Source: CBFFRJ01 sp051486985 (lineage in GTDB: Bacteria > Pseudomonadota > Gammaproteobacteria > Enterobacterales > Enterobacteriaceae). Taken from it: a stretch of 64,000 nt of DNA. Within the stretch, counting starts at the first letter, position 1; each line of letters starts with the position of its first letter. Of the stretch, positions 36,078-44,305 are shown one piece after another. Position numbers and translations under genes: made by a program. The notes below the pieces were generated by a model. That model saw only the letters and a program-made list of their open reading frames with translations. It was not told the origin of the DNA and did no database searches. The DNA is taken from positions 71,425-135,424 of the forward strand of contig NZ_JAHVDV010000010.1 of the NCBI RefSeq assembly GCF_051486985.1. The letters run 5' to 3'.

Positions 36078-36096
36078 AGGTCTACTCAAGCCTTAA

Positions 36097-36110
36097 TTGA
36101 TTTTGGTCAA
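36097..36110. promoter_or_regulatory. FNR box upstream of fnr (autoregulation)
   Basis: TTGATTTTGGTCAA; on the minus strand TTGACCAAAATCAA, one mismatch from consensus. It lies 20-33 bases before the fnr start and fits the known negative autoregulation. Confidence 0.85.
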
Positions 36111-36285
36111 TTTTAACACCTTTTTATGGTGTACGTAAGCCTGGCGAAACCTCAATTCAGTAGAATTAAAACGGTTATTGGAAACATGAAAGGTGCGCCG
36201 TTCAGCATCCTCTTGATATTCCAGAGTTTTAGTGGGGATTTAGATAGCGAACGGCACGATTAAACGCACTAAATGGCGCCTGTTC

Positions 36286-36801
36286 CTACAATAGCAAATA
36301 GCCTTCATGACGCAAAAGCCACTCTTTACGCTGCACGCCGCCGGCATAGCCGGTCAGGGTGCCGTTGCGCCCGATAACCCGATGACAAGGAACCACGATA
36401 CTGACCGGATTGGAACCATTGGCTGCCCCTACTGCACGGGCGGCACCGCTTCGGCCTAACATTTCCGCCAGGTGCCCGTAATGCAAAACCTGCCCGCAGG
36501 GGATGCTGCGCAGCGCTTTCCATACCTCTCGCTGAAACGGGGTACCGGCGGTGGCAGTAGGTAACGTGTCAATTACCGCGACATCGCCATCGAAGTAATC
36601 CTGCAGTTTCTGGCTAAGGCCGCCGGGATTGCGGCTGGTTACGCGCTGGTAGCCTTCACGGCGATAGTGGATATTCAGCAGTTGATCCATACGGTCGCTG
36701 TGCTCTTCCCACTCCACAGCGCGCAGGTGAAAGGTTTCGTCGCAGATAATCCACAACGGGCCAAGCGGCGTATCGATTTTATCTTCGAGGAGGGTCAGCA
36801 T
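36286..36801 (-). CDS. ogt: O6-alkylguanine-DNA alkyltransferase Ogt
   Basis: The 171-residue suicide DNA-repair enzyme has the active-site motif PCHRVIG (acceptor cysteine about residue 139) and the Arg finger region GRSGAARAVG. It matches constitutive Ogt. It takes methyl groups from O6-methylguanine and O4-methylthymine. It lies next to fnr as in E. coli. Confidence 0.97.
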   Translation of the reverse strand: MLTLLEDKIDTPLGPLWIICDETFHLRAVEWEEHSDRMDQLLNIHYRREGYQRVTSRNPGGLSQKLQDYFDGDVAVIDTLPTATAGTPFQREVWKALRSIPCGQVLHYGHLAEMLGRSGAARAVGAANGSNPVSIVVPCHRVIGRNGTLTGYAGGVQRKEWLLRHEGYLLL

Positions 36802-36985
36802 CTCGCATCCTTTTAAGCGCTATCCGGGAACACACCCGCGGGAAATCTAGCATGATTAGCGGGCACGCACTATACCTCAAAAGGGAGTTATTTGATATAT
36901 TTATTACGAATTATCAGCGCGCTAATCTAATTTCTTTAATATTGGTTTATAAAAATTAAAAGGAGTTCTTTTTAAGAAATAAAAT

Positions 36986-37075
36986 ATAAAAAAATAGAGC
37001 CCGCCGACATCGTCAGGCTCTATAGTGCACACAGCAGCGCATCCGTTCGATTATTTTTGTGAGTTACATCCTTAC
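36986..37075 (-). ncRNA. mcaS: McaS small RNA
   Basis: On the minus strand, GGATGCGCTGCTGTGTGCAC (from 37044) matches E. coli McaS (GGATGCACTGCTGTGTGTAC). A terminator follows with outer arms TAGAGCC and GGCTCTA (37022-36995) and inner GAC/GTC, then seven T. It lies directly upstream of smrA and divergent from it, the E. coli location. McaS activates flhDC, represses csgD and binds CsrA. The 5' part differs: the E. coli GGAG-bearing 5' stem is not recognisable. The 5' end is estimated from a TATATT -10 (37087-37082). Confidence 0.85.
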
Positions 37076-37124
37076 CTTGATAATATAGTTATAGCGCACC
37101 CATAAACTATTTCCAGTCGAATTA

Positions 37125-37138
37125 GTGATAGGTTTCAC
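37125..37138. promoter_or_regulatory. CRP site upstream of mcaS
   Basis: On the minus strand GTGA-AACCTA-TCAC, a perfect match to the CRP core GTGA-N6-TCAC. The centre lies about 50-57 bases before the likely McaS starts. E. coli mcaS is CRP-dependent, supporting the call. Confidence 0.75.
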
Positions 37139-37341
37139 GATTGTTAACCTTTATATCAGTATATTAATGACAGTTAACCCGAAGTTAAGTGAGATTAAAT
37201 AACACGAAAGGGGTAGGGGCTATTACGCGTCGCCGTCGGAACCGTAGCTGCATTATTATCTTCAGCATACGGAACGCTTGCGTTGTGAGTCCTTGACGCG
37301 CCCGCTATAGTATCTGCTCAGAGGTAGCGAGAGGACTGACC

Positions 37342-37905
37342 ATGAAACCTGACGACAAATCGTTGTTCCTTGACGCCATGGAGGATGTCCAGCCACTGAA
37401 AAGCTGTGCGGATGTCCACTGGCAACCGGGACGTAAAACCCGCACACCGACGAAAATCGATACGCTGCAACTTGATAATTTTTTGACGACCGGTTTTCTC
37501 GACGTTCTCCCCTTAGCGACCCCGCTGGAATTCAAACGCGAGGGGGTTCAGCAGGGGGTGGTTGATAAGCTGCGCTCGGGAAAATATATGCAGCAGGCCA
37601 CATTGAGCCTGCTTCGCCAGCCCGTAGAGCAGTGCCGTCAGCGACTCTTTAGCTTTATGCATCAGGCAAGTCAGGATGGGCTTCGAAACGTGCTGATTAT
37701 TCATGGAAAAGGGCGCGAGGAGCGCTCCCATGCCAACATCATTCGCAGTTATCTTGCGCGCTGGTTACCAGAATTTGATGAGGTGCAGGCATTTTGCGTG
37801 GCCCAGGCGCATCAGGGCGGAAGTGGTGCCTGCTATGTTGCGCTGCGTAAATCTGAGCAGGCAAAACAGGAAAACTGGGAACGACATGCTAAACGTAGCC
37901 GCTGA
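37342..37905 (+). CDS. smrA: Smr-domain DNA endonuclease SmrA
   Basis: The 187-residue protein is collinear with E. coli SmrA (YdaL): N-terminal DDKSLFLDAMEDVQPLK, then an Smr domain with LQLDNF and IIHGKGR motifs and GGSGACYVALRK. E. coli SmrA has DNA nicking activity. In E. coli smrA is followed by dgcM and zntB; here that link is broken and zntB is 33 kb away. Confidence 0.95.
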   Translation: MKPDDKSLFLDAMEDVQPLKSCADVHWQPGRKTRTPTKIDTLQLDNFLTTGFLDVLPLATPLEFKREGVQQGVVDKLRSGKYMQQATLSLLRQPVEQCRQRLFSFMHQASQDGLRNVLIIHGKGREERSHANIIRSYLARWLPEFDEVQAFCVAQAHQGGSGACYVALRKSEQAKQENWERHAKRSR

Positions 37906-37921
37906 ATGCGGCTATTTTTTT
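37896..37921 (+). terminator. Terminator overlapping smrA stop
   Basis: Arms TAGCCGC (37896-37902) and GCGGCTA (37908-37914), then seven T. The left arm lies within the last codons of smrA. Confidence 0.88.
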
Positions 37922-38028
37922 AGCTTTTCCACTGCCTCATCGCCTGTTCTCAGAGCACCCTGGCCGTCAGTGCCTGAGGCCGTCACCTGGCCTCTACCTG
38001 ATTTCGCGCCAGCGAGACAAAGTGACAG

Positions 38029-38065
38029 GGTTATCCACAGAAACGGGGGATAACCATGTGGATAC
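38029..38065. repeat. Inverted repeat with two DnaA-box-like sequences
   Basis: GGTTATCC (38029-38036) pairs with GGATAACC (38048-38055). TTATCCACA (38031-38039) is a consensus DnaA box, and TGTGGATAC (38057-38065) is an inverted box with one mismatch. Two boxes may be chance; there is no origin-like AT cluster. Confidence 0.5.
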
Positions 38066-38173
38066 CGACGGTGAAGGGGTGAATGAATGCGCCCGTTGCT
38101 TTGCTGTCCACCCTTATGATGTTTTTGTGACCTTCGCGGCATCAGGTTTACACGGTCAATGCAGGACAACGTA

Positions 38174-38199
38174 TTGACCTACCAATCCTGGTAGGTCAA
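38174..38199. promoter_or_regulatory. Perfect 11-bp inverted repeat, operator-like
   Basis: TTGACCTACCA (38174-38184) and TGGTAGGTCAA (38189-38199) flank ATCC. There is no T-run, so it looks like a dimeric regulator site; the target gene is not evident. Confidence 0.55.
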
Positions 38200-38379
38200 A
38201 TCGTTGCGCCTGACCAACAGCGATCAGCGTTTTCAAATGAGGTATTAAAGGGTAAATGCGGTTCAAAAAAGCATTAGCAGAGCTTCTTATACAGGCAAAT
38301 AAACTCATTTCATTGCTTAACTAAAATATATCCCTTGTAAATAACAGGCCTATTCTGAAGGAATAAAAATGCTGTAACA

Positions 38380-38437
38380 TTTCTGTTTCTGTTTCTGTTT
38401 CTGTTTCTGTTTCTGTTTCTGTTTCTGTTTCTGTTTC
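38380..38437. repeat. TTTCTG hexanucleotide microsatellite, 9.7 copies
   Basis: Nine uninterrupted TTTCTG units plus TTTC. Such tracts are rare in enterobacterial chromosomes and change length by slippage. A change of six bases would alter spacing, not reading frame. Confidence 0.95.
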
Positions 38438-38624
38438 AAAAGGTTTTTTGATAAAAGGTGTGGCAGTGTCGTATCCCTATAAATAGCAGAGAACAACGCT
38501 TCCCGGTTAACGCCGGACTGACACCTTACTCACCACGATATATCTCGACGAAGGAAAAATATTGTTATGGCGTGCCTGATTACATTCTGCCCGTAATAAA
38601 GCCGCATCTGGGCATAATGATGCT

Positions 38625-38798
38625 GTGCTAAACAATCATTCAGATTTCGCTGAAACGTTGGCCTGGTCATTAAAGCCACTTCTGTTATTTTACGGTGCAG
38701 TGGCCGCAACGGTCGTAGCAATCGTCGTTGCAGATGATGGTGGTAATGGATATCCACCGCGCGCCGAATCAACCGTTACGTGGCGTGGTGGTGGTTGA
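38625..38798 (+). CDS. Possible small membrane protein (57 aa), doubtful
   Basis: A GTG-started frame gives a 57-residue peptide with one strong hydrophobic stretch (LLLFYGAVAATVVAIVVA) and a glycine/proline-rich tail. No ribosome-binding site precedes the GTG. A better-placed start (ATG 38566 after GAAGGA) is in another frame and stops after nine codons, so this may be a frameshifted relic. Confidence 0.2.
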   Translation: MLNNHSDFAETLAWSLKPLLLFYGAVAATVVAIVVADDGGNGYPPRAESTVTWRGGG

Positions 38799-38941
38799 CG
38801 GTAAAGCGGCATCACGGTTTACGCGTCTCTGGCGACGCATTGCTGTATTGAGAATTCGGGAAAGCGGATTTTAAGGTAAAGGTGGGCTTAGCAAGCCCCT
38901 CTGCCGTTTGTGAGCTACGGTTTGTTCCTGCAAAGTTATCG

Positions 38942-38968
38942 TAAAGTTAATGGCCGCCGTGACGATAC
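38942..38968 (+). promoter_or_regulatory. FliA (sigma-28) promoter of chemoreceptor gene
   Basis: TAAAGTTA (38942-38949), 11 bases, GACGATAC (38961-38968). The consensus is TAAAGTTT-N11-GCCGATAA, so seven of eight and six of eight positions match with exact spacing. It ends 37 bases before the receptor start. Confidence 0.82.
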
Positions 38969-39005
38969 ATATTGAGCAATTTCTACTCTCCCACGGACTA
39001 AGGTT

Positions 39006-40670
39006 ATGCTCAAAAATATACGGGTTATTACCGGCATCATTATCGCGCTGTCGGTCTTTTGTCTTCTGCAACTGGTTACCGGGGGACTCTTTTACTCTGC
39101 GGTGAACAATGACAGAGTAAATTTTCAGAACACCGGCGTGCTCAGTGCGCAGCAGGAAAATCTGGGCGACAGCGTTAATACGCTCATCAAAACGCGTGTG
39201 ACCGTTACCCGCGTGGCCATCCGCTTTCTGAAAAACCAACGCGATCCGGCCTCCCTGGCGAGTATCGAAAAACTGCTGACCGCTGCCTCGGAATCACTGG
39301 TCAGTGCGGAAGGCTACTTCAACAATTATAAAAGTACGCCGCGCGTAGCGGGCCAGGATGCTGCGCTGTCGGACGATGTCGCGCAGAAAATTACCAAAAT
39401 GCATGATGTGCTCCAGCAATCTATCACTTTCCTGCGTGCCAACAACTATGAGGCCTACGGTAACTTAGATGCGCAGCAGGCCCAGGATGAGATGGATGCC
39501 AGCTACACAAAATGGCGTACGGAGAACAATACCTTCCTGCAGGCCGCCGCGCAGGAAAACCAGAGCAGTTTCACCAGCATGCAGTGGACGCTGGGGGTGA
39601 TACTGCTGGTGGTGATTGCGGTCATGACCGTCATCTGGCTGGGTCTGCAACATCTGTTGCTTAAACCGCTGCACAGCGTAATGGGGCATATCCGGGCTAT
39701 CGCTGGCGGCGATTTAACGCAGACCATCTCCGCGGAAGGACGCAACGAGATGAGCCAACTGGCTGCCGGCCTTCACGACATGCAGCACTCTCTGGTCAAT
39801 ACGGTGAGCGCGGTACGCAACAGCTCCGATTCCATTTACACCGGTGCGAGCGAAATTTCCACCGGTAACAATGACCTCTCTTCCCGCACCGAGCAGCAAG
39901 CAGCTTCGCTTGAAGAGACCGCTGCCAGCATGGAACAGCTGACCGCCACGGTAAAACAGAACACCGACAACGCCCGTCAGGCTTCACATCTTGCCAAAAA
40001 TGCTTCCGATACGGCTGCCCGCGGCGGTGAAGTAGTGAGTGATGTGGTGCGTACCATGAGTGAAATCTCCAGCAGCTCCCAGCAGATTGCGCAGATCACA
40101 AGCGTTATCGACGGTATTGCGTTTCAGACCAATATCCTGGCGCTGAACGCCGCCGTTGAAGCGGCGCGTGCCGGTGAGCAGGGACGTGGGTTTGCCGTGG
40201 TGGCAGGCGAAGTTCGTTCCCTCGCCAGTCGCAGTGCGCAGGCTGCAAAAGAGATCAAAACCCTGATTGAGAACTCAGTTAACCGCGTCAACTCCGGTAC
40301 AACGCTTGTGGCGGAAGCGGGCGATACCATGAAAGAGATTGTGAACGCCGTTACCCGCGTGACCGATATCATGGGTGAAATTGCTTCGGCGTCCGACGAA
40401 CAGAGCAAAGGGATTGAGCAGGTGAGTCTTGCGGTTTCACAGATGGACAGCGTTACGCAACAGAACGCCTCGCTGGTACAGGAGTCCGCAGCAGCTTCTG
40501 CCGCCCTGGAAGAGCAGGCTGAACAACTGCGCCAGGCGGTGGCGGTGTTTCGTGTAAACAATGGCGCAGGCGTACTGCAAACCAAACCCGGTAAACCGGT
40601 TCAGGCACCGCGTGTGGCACTCGCCACCCCAGCGCCTGCGGCAAGCGACAGTAACTGGGAAACCTTCTGA
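39006..40670 (+). CDS. Tsr/Tar-type methyl-accepting chemotaxis protein
   Basis: This 554-residue chemoreceptor has membrane helices at about 7-30 and 195-215, a periplasmic four-helix-bundle TarH domain, HAMP, methylation helices and the hairpin tip DGIAFQTNILALNAAVEAARA. It ends in the canonical NWETF CheR/CheB pentapeptide. The ligand helix LIKTRVTVTRVAIRFL keeps arginines like those that bind the alpha-carboxyl group of serine or aspartate in Tsr and Tar, suggesting an amino-acid ligand. A very good FliA promoter precedes it and no other chemotaxis genes adjoin. Confidence 0.95.
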   Translation: MLKNIRVITGIIIALSVFCLLQLVTGGLFYSAVNNDRVNFQNTGVLSAQQENLGDSVNTLIKTRVTVTRVAIRFLKNQRDPASLASIEKLLTAASESLVSAEGYFNNYKSTPRVAGQDAALSDDVAQKITKMHDVLQQSITFLRANNYEAYGNLDAQQAQDEMDASYTKWRTENNTFLQAAAQENQSSFTSMQWTLGVILLVVIAVMTVIWLGLQHLLLKPLHSVMGHIRAIAGGDLTQTISAEGRNEMSQLAAGLHDMQHSLVNTVSAVRNSSDSIYTGASEISTGNNDLSSRTEQQAASLEETAASMEQLTATVKQNTDNARQASHLAKNASDTAARGGEVVSDVVRTMSEISSSSQQIAQITSVIDGIAFQTNILALNAAVEAARAGEQGRGFAVVAGEVRSLASRSAQAAKEIKTLIENSVNRVNSGTTLVAEAGDTMKEIVNAVTRVTDIMGEIASASDEQSKGIEQVSLAVSQMDSVTQQNASLVQESAAASAALEEQAEQLRQAVAVFRVNNGAGVLQTKPGKPVQAPRVALATPAPAASDSNWETF

Positions 40671-40679
40671 GTCATCACT

Positions 40680-40704
40680 GCCGGCAGGGAGTATGCCTGC
40701 CGGC
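40680..40704 (+). terminator. Hairpin after chemoreceptor
   Basis: Arms GCCGGCAGG (40680-40688) and CCTGCCGGC (40696-40704), strong stem, weak T-tail (GTCGTT). Confidence 0.65.
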
Positions 40705-40775
40705 GTCGTTATCCATTGAGGAAAGCCTGGAAGGGCGCAGGAGCGCGGTTGCGTTGCGTCTGGTCAACCCGCGTC

Positions 40776-41060
40776 TTATACCTCTGGCGGTGATTTTTTG
40801 CGGATCACTTTATTCGCCACTGCGGTTAACACGCCGATTAACGGCATCGCGATAGCACCGGCCATAAAATTGTGATGATCCGTTTGCTTATCCCGGCGTA
40901 TATCGGAAAAACGCGCCAGCGCGCGTTCGCTGTTAACAGCATCGATTTCTTCAAACTGCTTTTCATACCCTTGCTGCGTCAGTCCTGATGCAGCAGCTGC
41001 GTCTGAACCTTTAACAGCGACGACATGTTTCCCTTTTTTATAAAAATGGTAATCGGGCAT
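40776..41060 (-). CDS. Hypothetical 94-aa protein with one membrane helix
   Basis: ATG 41060 follows AAGGA by about eight bases. The product has a polar N-terminal two-thirds and one hydrophobic helix near residues 66-84 (MAGAIAMPLIGVLTAVAN), then a basic end, as in tail-anchored or C-terminally anchored inner-membrane proteins. The family was not recognised. Confidence 0.6.
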   Translation of the reverse strand: MPDYHFYKKGKHVVAVKGSDAAAASGLTQQGYEKQFEEIDAVNSERALARFSDIRRDKQTDHHNFMAGAIAMPLIGVLTAVANKVIRKKSPPEV

Positions 41061-41161
41061 GAGAGGATCCTTAAAGTAAGGCGAGAAGCTTTACTATATA
41101 AGGCTTTAGCTTCAGCTGTATAGCGGCACCGTTAATACTTATCTTAAACCTTTCTGTGCCG

Positions 41162-42748
41162 TTACGATTCATACTGCACCACCCCTGTCATCCCTGCCGG
41201 GGTGCTGATGATGACAGCGTTCCTCCCGGCTTTTTTGGCCTCATAAAGGGCCAGGTCGGCCCGGCGCAATGCCAGAGTAAGATCGTTATCACAATCACTG
41301 AGTGCAGCCACCCCGGCGCAGAGGGTGACGTGCCCGGCAGGGGGGAATGTCGCACTTTCAACCGAGTCGCGGATCTGCTCTGCGACAGAAGCGGCGACCT
41401 CCCGGCTGGTTTCTGGCAAAAAAATAATAAATTCTTCTCCCCCGGCGCGGCATACAATATCGGCGTCGCGGGAACAGTGACGCAATTTTTTTCCGAGCGC
41501 GATAAGCACCGCATCGCCGCCATCGTGACCATAGCGGTCATTGATTTTCTTGAAATAGTCGATATCGATAGCAATCACGCAATGCTGCCTGGCATCGCGA
41601 TGCTCACTGACCCGTAAACGAAACCCCTTGCGATTGAAGAGCCCGGTAAGAGGATCCTTCATGGCTTCATCGCTGAGCTTGTTTACCCGTCTGGTCATGC
41701 GCTGGAGATGATGACTGACCGCCTCACGAAGCCGTTCTGCCTCATCGTACCCTGGCCGAAGCCGGTTGAGCTGCCTCAGTGCGCTCTCGCTGTCGTTGGT
41801 TCGGGTAAATTTCGCCAGCTTTTCGAGAGGAGCGGACAGACGCGCGGCAAAATAGGTCACAATCGCCACGGTCAGGGCGATGATAGCGAGAATGAACCAT
41901 CCCGCGTTGATGGCGCTGCGCAGCAGAATTGTCGACACACTTTCGGAGGTCCCGGCAATCAGAACGTGCCAGTCGGCCTGATTAAGGCTGGCAAATCCTA
42001 TCAGATCAGCCGCCACGTTATTTCTGTCAATGACCCCCCCACTGCGGGCATGAACGACGCTCTCCATGAGCGCCGGTTCCGCAGAAAGCGTCGTACCCAC
42101 AAGTGTGGGATCATGACTGAAGATAATACGCCCCTCGCCGGTGACGACGCTTATTTGGGTTTGGTTGTCATAAAAGTGCTGGCCCAGGATCTCACTGAGC
42201 ATGCTCTGTTTCTTGAGATGAAGGGTGCCGCCCAGATAGCCGATATACTTTCCTTCCACTGAAAAGAGCGGCTGCGAGAGAAAGACGAGATAGTTTCCGG
42301 CTGCCGAGACAAAGGGGGCGGAAATAAAAGGCTGCTTTTTATTTAACGCTTGCTGGTTTGGCACCGAGGTGAGCCGCCGTCCGGTCAGCGACGGACTTTC
42401 AGGCGAGGTCGCAACAATCATGGCACCCGCCGATACCACGGCCACGGAGTTAAAGAAGCCGGACTGTAAACGCAGTCGGTCAGTTTCATACTTAAGCCGT
42501 TTTGTGTCTTCAACGCTTTTAATAAGGCTGGCACTGTAGGCCAGTTCCCGTTTTGCGGTGGCCAGGTAATGGTCGGTGGTATCGGCAAGTTTTCGGGCGT
42601 AGGCGATGTTACTCTCAAGCAGACTCTCTTCGATGTTGCCTGTCTGAAAGAGGGTGAGTGCACCCAGAAGTAACATTGACGTCAGCAGGATCCCTCCAAC
42701 GGAGAGGGCCAGCATAAGAGTCCGAAGACGGTATGTCCTGTTAAACAT
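41162..42748 (-). CDS. Membrane diguanylate cyclase (dCache-GGDEF)
   Basis: The 528-residue protein has a membrane helix at about 12-34, a large periplasmic dCache-type sensor domain, a second helix at about 283-305, a HAMP-like linker and a C-terminal GGDEF domain. The catalytic site is intact as GGEEF (within CRAGGEEFIIFLP), and RDAD five residues before it is a complete RxxD inhibitory site. It should make cyclic-di-GMP in response to an external small molecule and be product-inhibited. It lies close to a chemoreceptor and McaS, other motility/biofilm elements. Confidence 0.93.
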   Translation of the reverse strand: MFNRTYRLRTLMLALSVGGILLTSMLLLGALTLFQTGNIEESLLESNIAYARKLADTTDHYLATAKRELAYSASLIKSVEDTKRLKYETDRLRLQSGFFNSVAVVSAGAMIVATSPESPSLTGRRLTSVPNQQALNKKQPFISAPFVSAAGNYLVFLSQPLFSVEGKYIGYLGGTLHLKKQSMLSEILGQHFYDNQTQISVVTGEGRIIFSHDPTLVGTTLSAEPALMESVVHARSGGVIDRNNVAADLIGFASLNQADWHVLIAGTSESVSTILLRSAINAGWFILAIIALTVAIVTYFAARLSAPLEKLAKFTRTNDSESALRQLNRLRPGYDEAERLREAVSHHLQRMTRRVNKLSDEAMKDPLTGLFNRKGFRLRVSEHRDARQHCVIAIDIDYFKKINDRYGHDGGDAVLIALGKKLRHCSRDADIVCRAGGEEFIIFLPETSREVAASVAEQIRDSVESATFPPAGHVTLCAGVAALSDCDNDLTLALRRADLALYEAKKAGRNAVIISTPAGMTGVVQYES

Positions 42749-42945
42749 GTGCTCAGGGCCGAGGATAAAGGTGGCGGCATTTTACCAGTATGTTGCGCAG
42801 AATATATCCATAAGCCGCATTGAGGGCAAAGAAAGGCTTAACCTCAGGATGAAGCCCTGAAAAGAGGATGATCTTTATCTTATTAAAACGGCATTCACCG
42901 GGAAATGCCGCCATTTATAGTGTTATCTGCGCCGGGAAATCCGAC

Positions 42946-43209
42946 TCACTCCCCGTGAACCGTCAGTCCCACCAGACGCATAACCAGTGGACGTATAATG
43001 AGGATACAAACAAAGGCCGCGGGCATGGCTACCCGGTAGGCATTCATCACATTTTCCATGTAATCGGGCCCAACGCCAAATTCCGCCATCGTAATCACCA
43101 GGCTCATGAGAAAAGCCATGATAGTCGCCATGTAAAGCGCAAAGATCCAGGGTGAGGCATGTTTCGGAAAGCGCAGGCGCGGCGTGGGTCGGGCAATAGC
43201 TTTGGTCAT
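42946..43209 (-). CDS. DUF2798 membrane protein (87 aa)
   Basis: This 87-residue protein has two membrane helices (about 20-42 and 62-80) and the DUF2798 pattern (FALYMATIMAFLMSLVIT... NAYRVAMPAAFVCILIIRPLVMRLVGL). Function unknown. It is divergent from the LysR gene downstream, which may regulate it: this pairing is common. Confidence 0.82.
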   Translation of the reverse strand: MTKAIARPTPRLRFPKHASPWIFALYMATIMAFLMSLVITMAEFGVGPDYMENVMNAYRVAMPAAFVCILIIRPLVMRLVGLTVHGE

Positions 43210-43336
43210 CGTGTTTCCGTATTAACAAAATTGATTTCGGGAGCCGCTACCCTACCAGGCGAAACGGGACAGGTGTAGTGCGGGTATGCTTTAATCATTG
43301 TTAAGAAAAAGTGAAGAATTATGCACAGAGGCAGAA

Positions 43337-44263
43337 ATGGATGTATTGGGGCTGATAAGTAATTTTATACGGGTGGTGGAAAACGGGAGTATTGCAGCGG
43401 CAGCGCGGGCCAAAGGTACCAGTCCGGCGGCGGTAAGCCAGGGCCTGTCGCGGCTGGAAACCCAGCTGGGTGTGCGCCTGCTGTCACGCACCACGCGCAG
43501 CATGACCCTGACTGAAAACGGGAAACGTTATTTCGAGAAAGTCAGGCATATTCCGCAGGACATTGAGCTTGCTGCTCAGGCTGCCGCGATGGAGACCACG
43601 CCGCAGGGCCCGCTGCGAATTGCCACCACGGCGGCGTTTGGTCGGTACGTCCTTGCCCCTCTGATGCCCGCGTTTAATGCCGATTTTCCCTGTATCGACA
43701 TTGAGATCATGGCGACAGACCGAAACGTAGACCACCGTCTGGAAGGAGTGGATGTCAGTATCCGCATCGAGGCGCAACTCAACGATCAGCTGATCGCCAG
43801 AAAAATAGCATCGCTCCCTTTTATCTTTTGTGCCGCGCCGGCCTACCTTGAACGTGCGGGCACGCCAGTGAGCCCCGATGAACTCAGTCAGCATGCCTGC
43901 CTGGTGTTTCGCTATCCTACTGACGGTCGTTTTCTTCCCTGGACCTTTCGGGTAAAGGGGGAGGCAGTCAGCGCGAAGCTCAATCCTAAATTTATCAGTG
44001 ATGACATTGATATCATTGCCAAAATAGCCGTTAACGGCGGAGGAATTGCCCGGCTTGCGGATTTTGTCGCCCGGCCATTGATTGCGCGCGGGCTACTAAC
44101 TCCTCTGTTTTGCCACGGCCAGGGCGATGATAATGATCCACAGTCGTTACCCATGACTATCTATGCCTGCGTCAGCGAACGTTCAGCGCTGAATGCCAGG
44201 GTCAGAGCGTTTATAGCGTTTTTAGAAACGGCGGTAAAAGACGGAAAGGCAACGCGTGCCTGA
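43337..44263 (+). CDS. LysR-family transcriptional regulator
   Basis: The 308-residue LysR regulator has a winged helix (FIRVVENGSIAAAARAKGTSPAAVSQGLSRLE) and an effector domain (GPLRIATTAAFGRYVLAPLMPAF) of the CrgA/AaeR-like subgroup. ATG 43337 is preferred over the longer frame from 43298 because AGAGG lies just upstream and the helix-turn-helix then starts at the normal position. It is divergent from the DUF2798 gene. Confidence 0.9.
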   Translation: MDVLGLISNFIRVVENGSIAAAARAKGTSPAAVSQGLSRLETQLGVRLLSRTTRSMTLTENGKRYFEKVRHIPQDIELAAQAAAMETTPQGPLRIATTAAFGRYVLAPLMPAFNADFPCIDIEIMATDRNVDHRLEGVDVSIRIEAQLNDQLIARKIASLPFIFCAAPAYLERAGTPVSPDELSQHACLVFRYPTDGRFLPWTFRVKGEAVSAKLNPKFISDDIDIIAKIAVNGGGIARLADFVARPLIARGLLTPLFCHGQGDDNDPQSLPMTIYACVSERSALNARVRAFIAFLETAVKDGKATRA

Positions 44264-44305
44264 TCCCTGCCGGAAACCAGCCCGCCAGGCGGCGGGCTGC
44301 TCCTT

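Larger units (their letters stand above)
37922..38941. other. One-kilobase gene-poor region with repeats
   Basis: No clear gene. It contains paired DnaA-box-like sites in an inverted repeat (38029-38065), a perfect 11-bp inverted repeat (38174-38199), a TTTCTG microsatellite (38380-38437), a low-confidence small hydrophobic frame (38625-38798) and a short hairpin at 38884-38898 (GGGCTT/AAGCCC). The E. coli genes that follow smrA (dgcM, zntB) are absent here, so this is probably a rearrangement scar. Confidence 0.55.

Noticed and set aside
37064..37138. A 24-codon minus-strand frame with GTG start upstream of smrA
   Set aside because: It overlaps the CRP site and the promoter/5' part of the recognised McaS RNA; coding is unlikely.
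37912..38169. 85-aa minus-strand frame after smrA
   Set aside because: It begins inside repeat-rich DNA with no ribosome-binding site and runs into the smrA terminator.
38734..38874. 46-aa basic frame after the microsatellite
   Set aside because: Overlaps another doubtful frame, has no ribosome-binding site, no family recognised.
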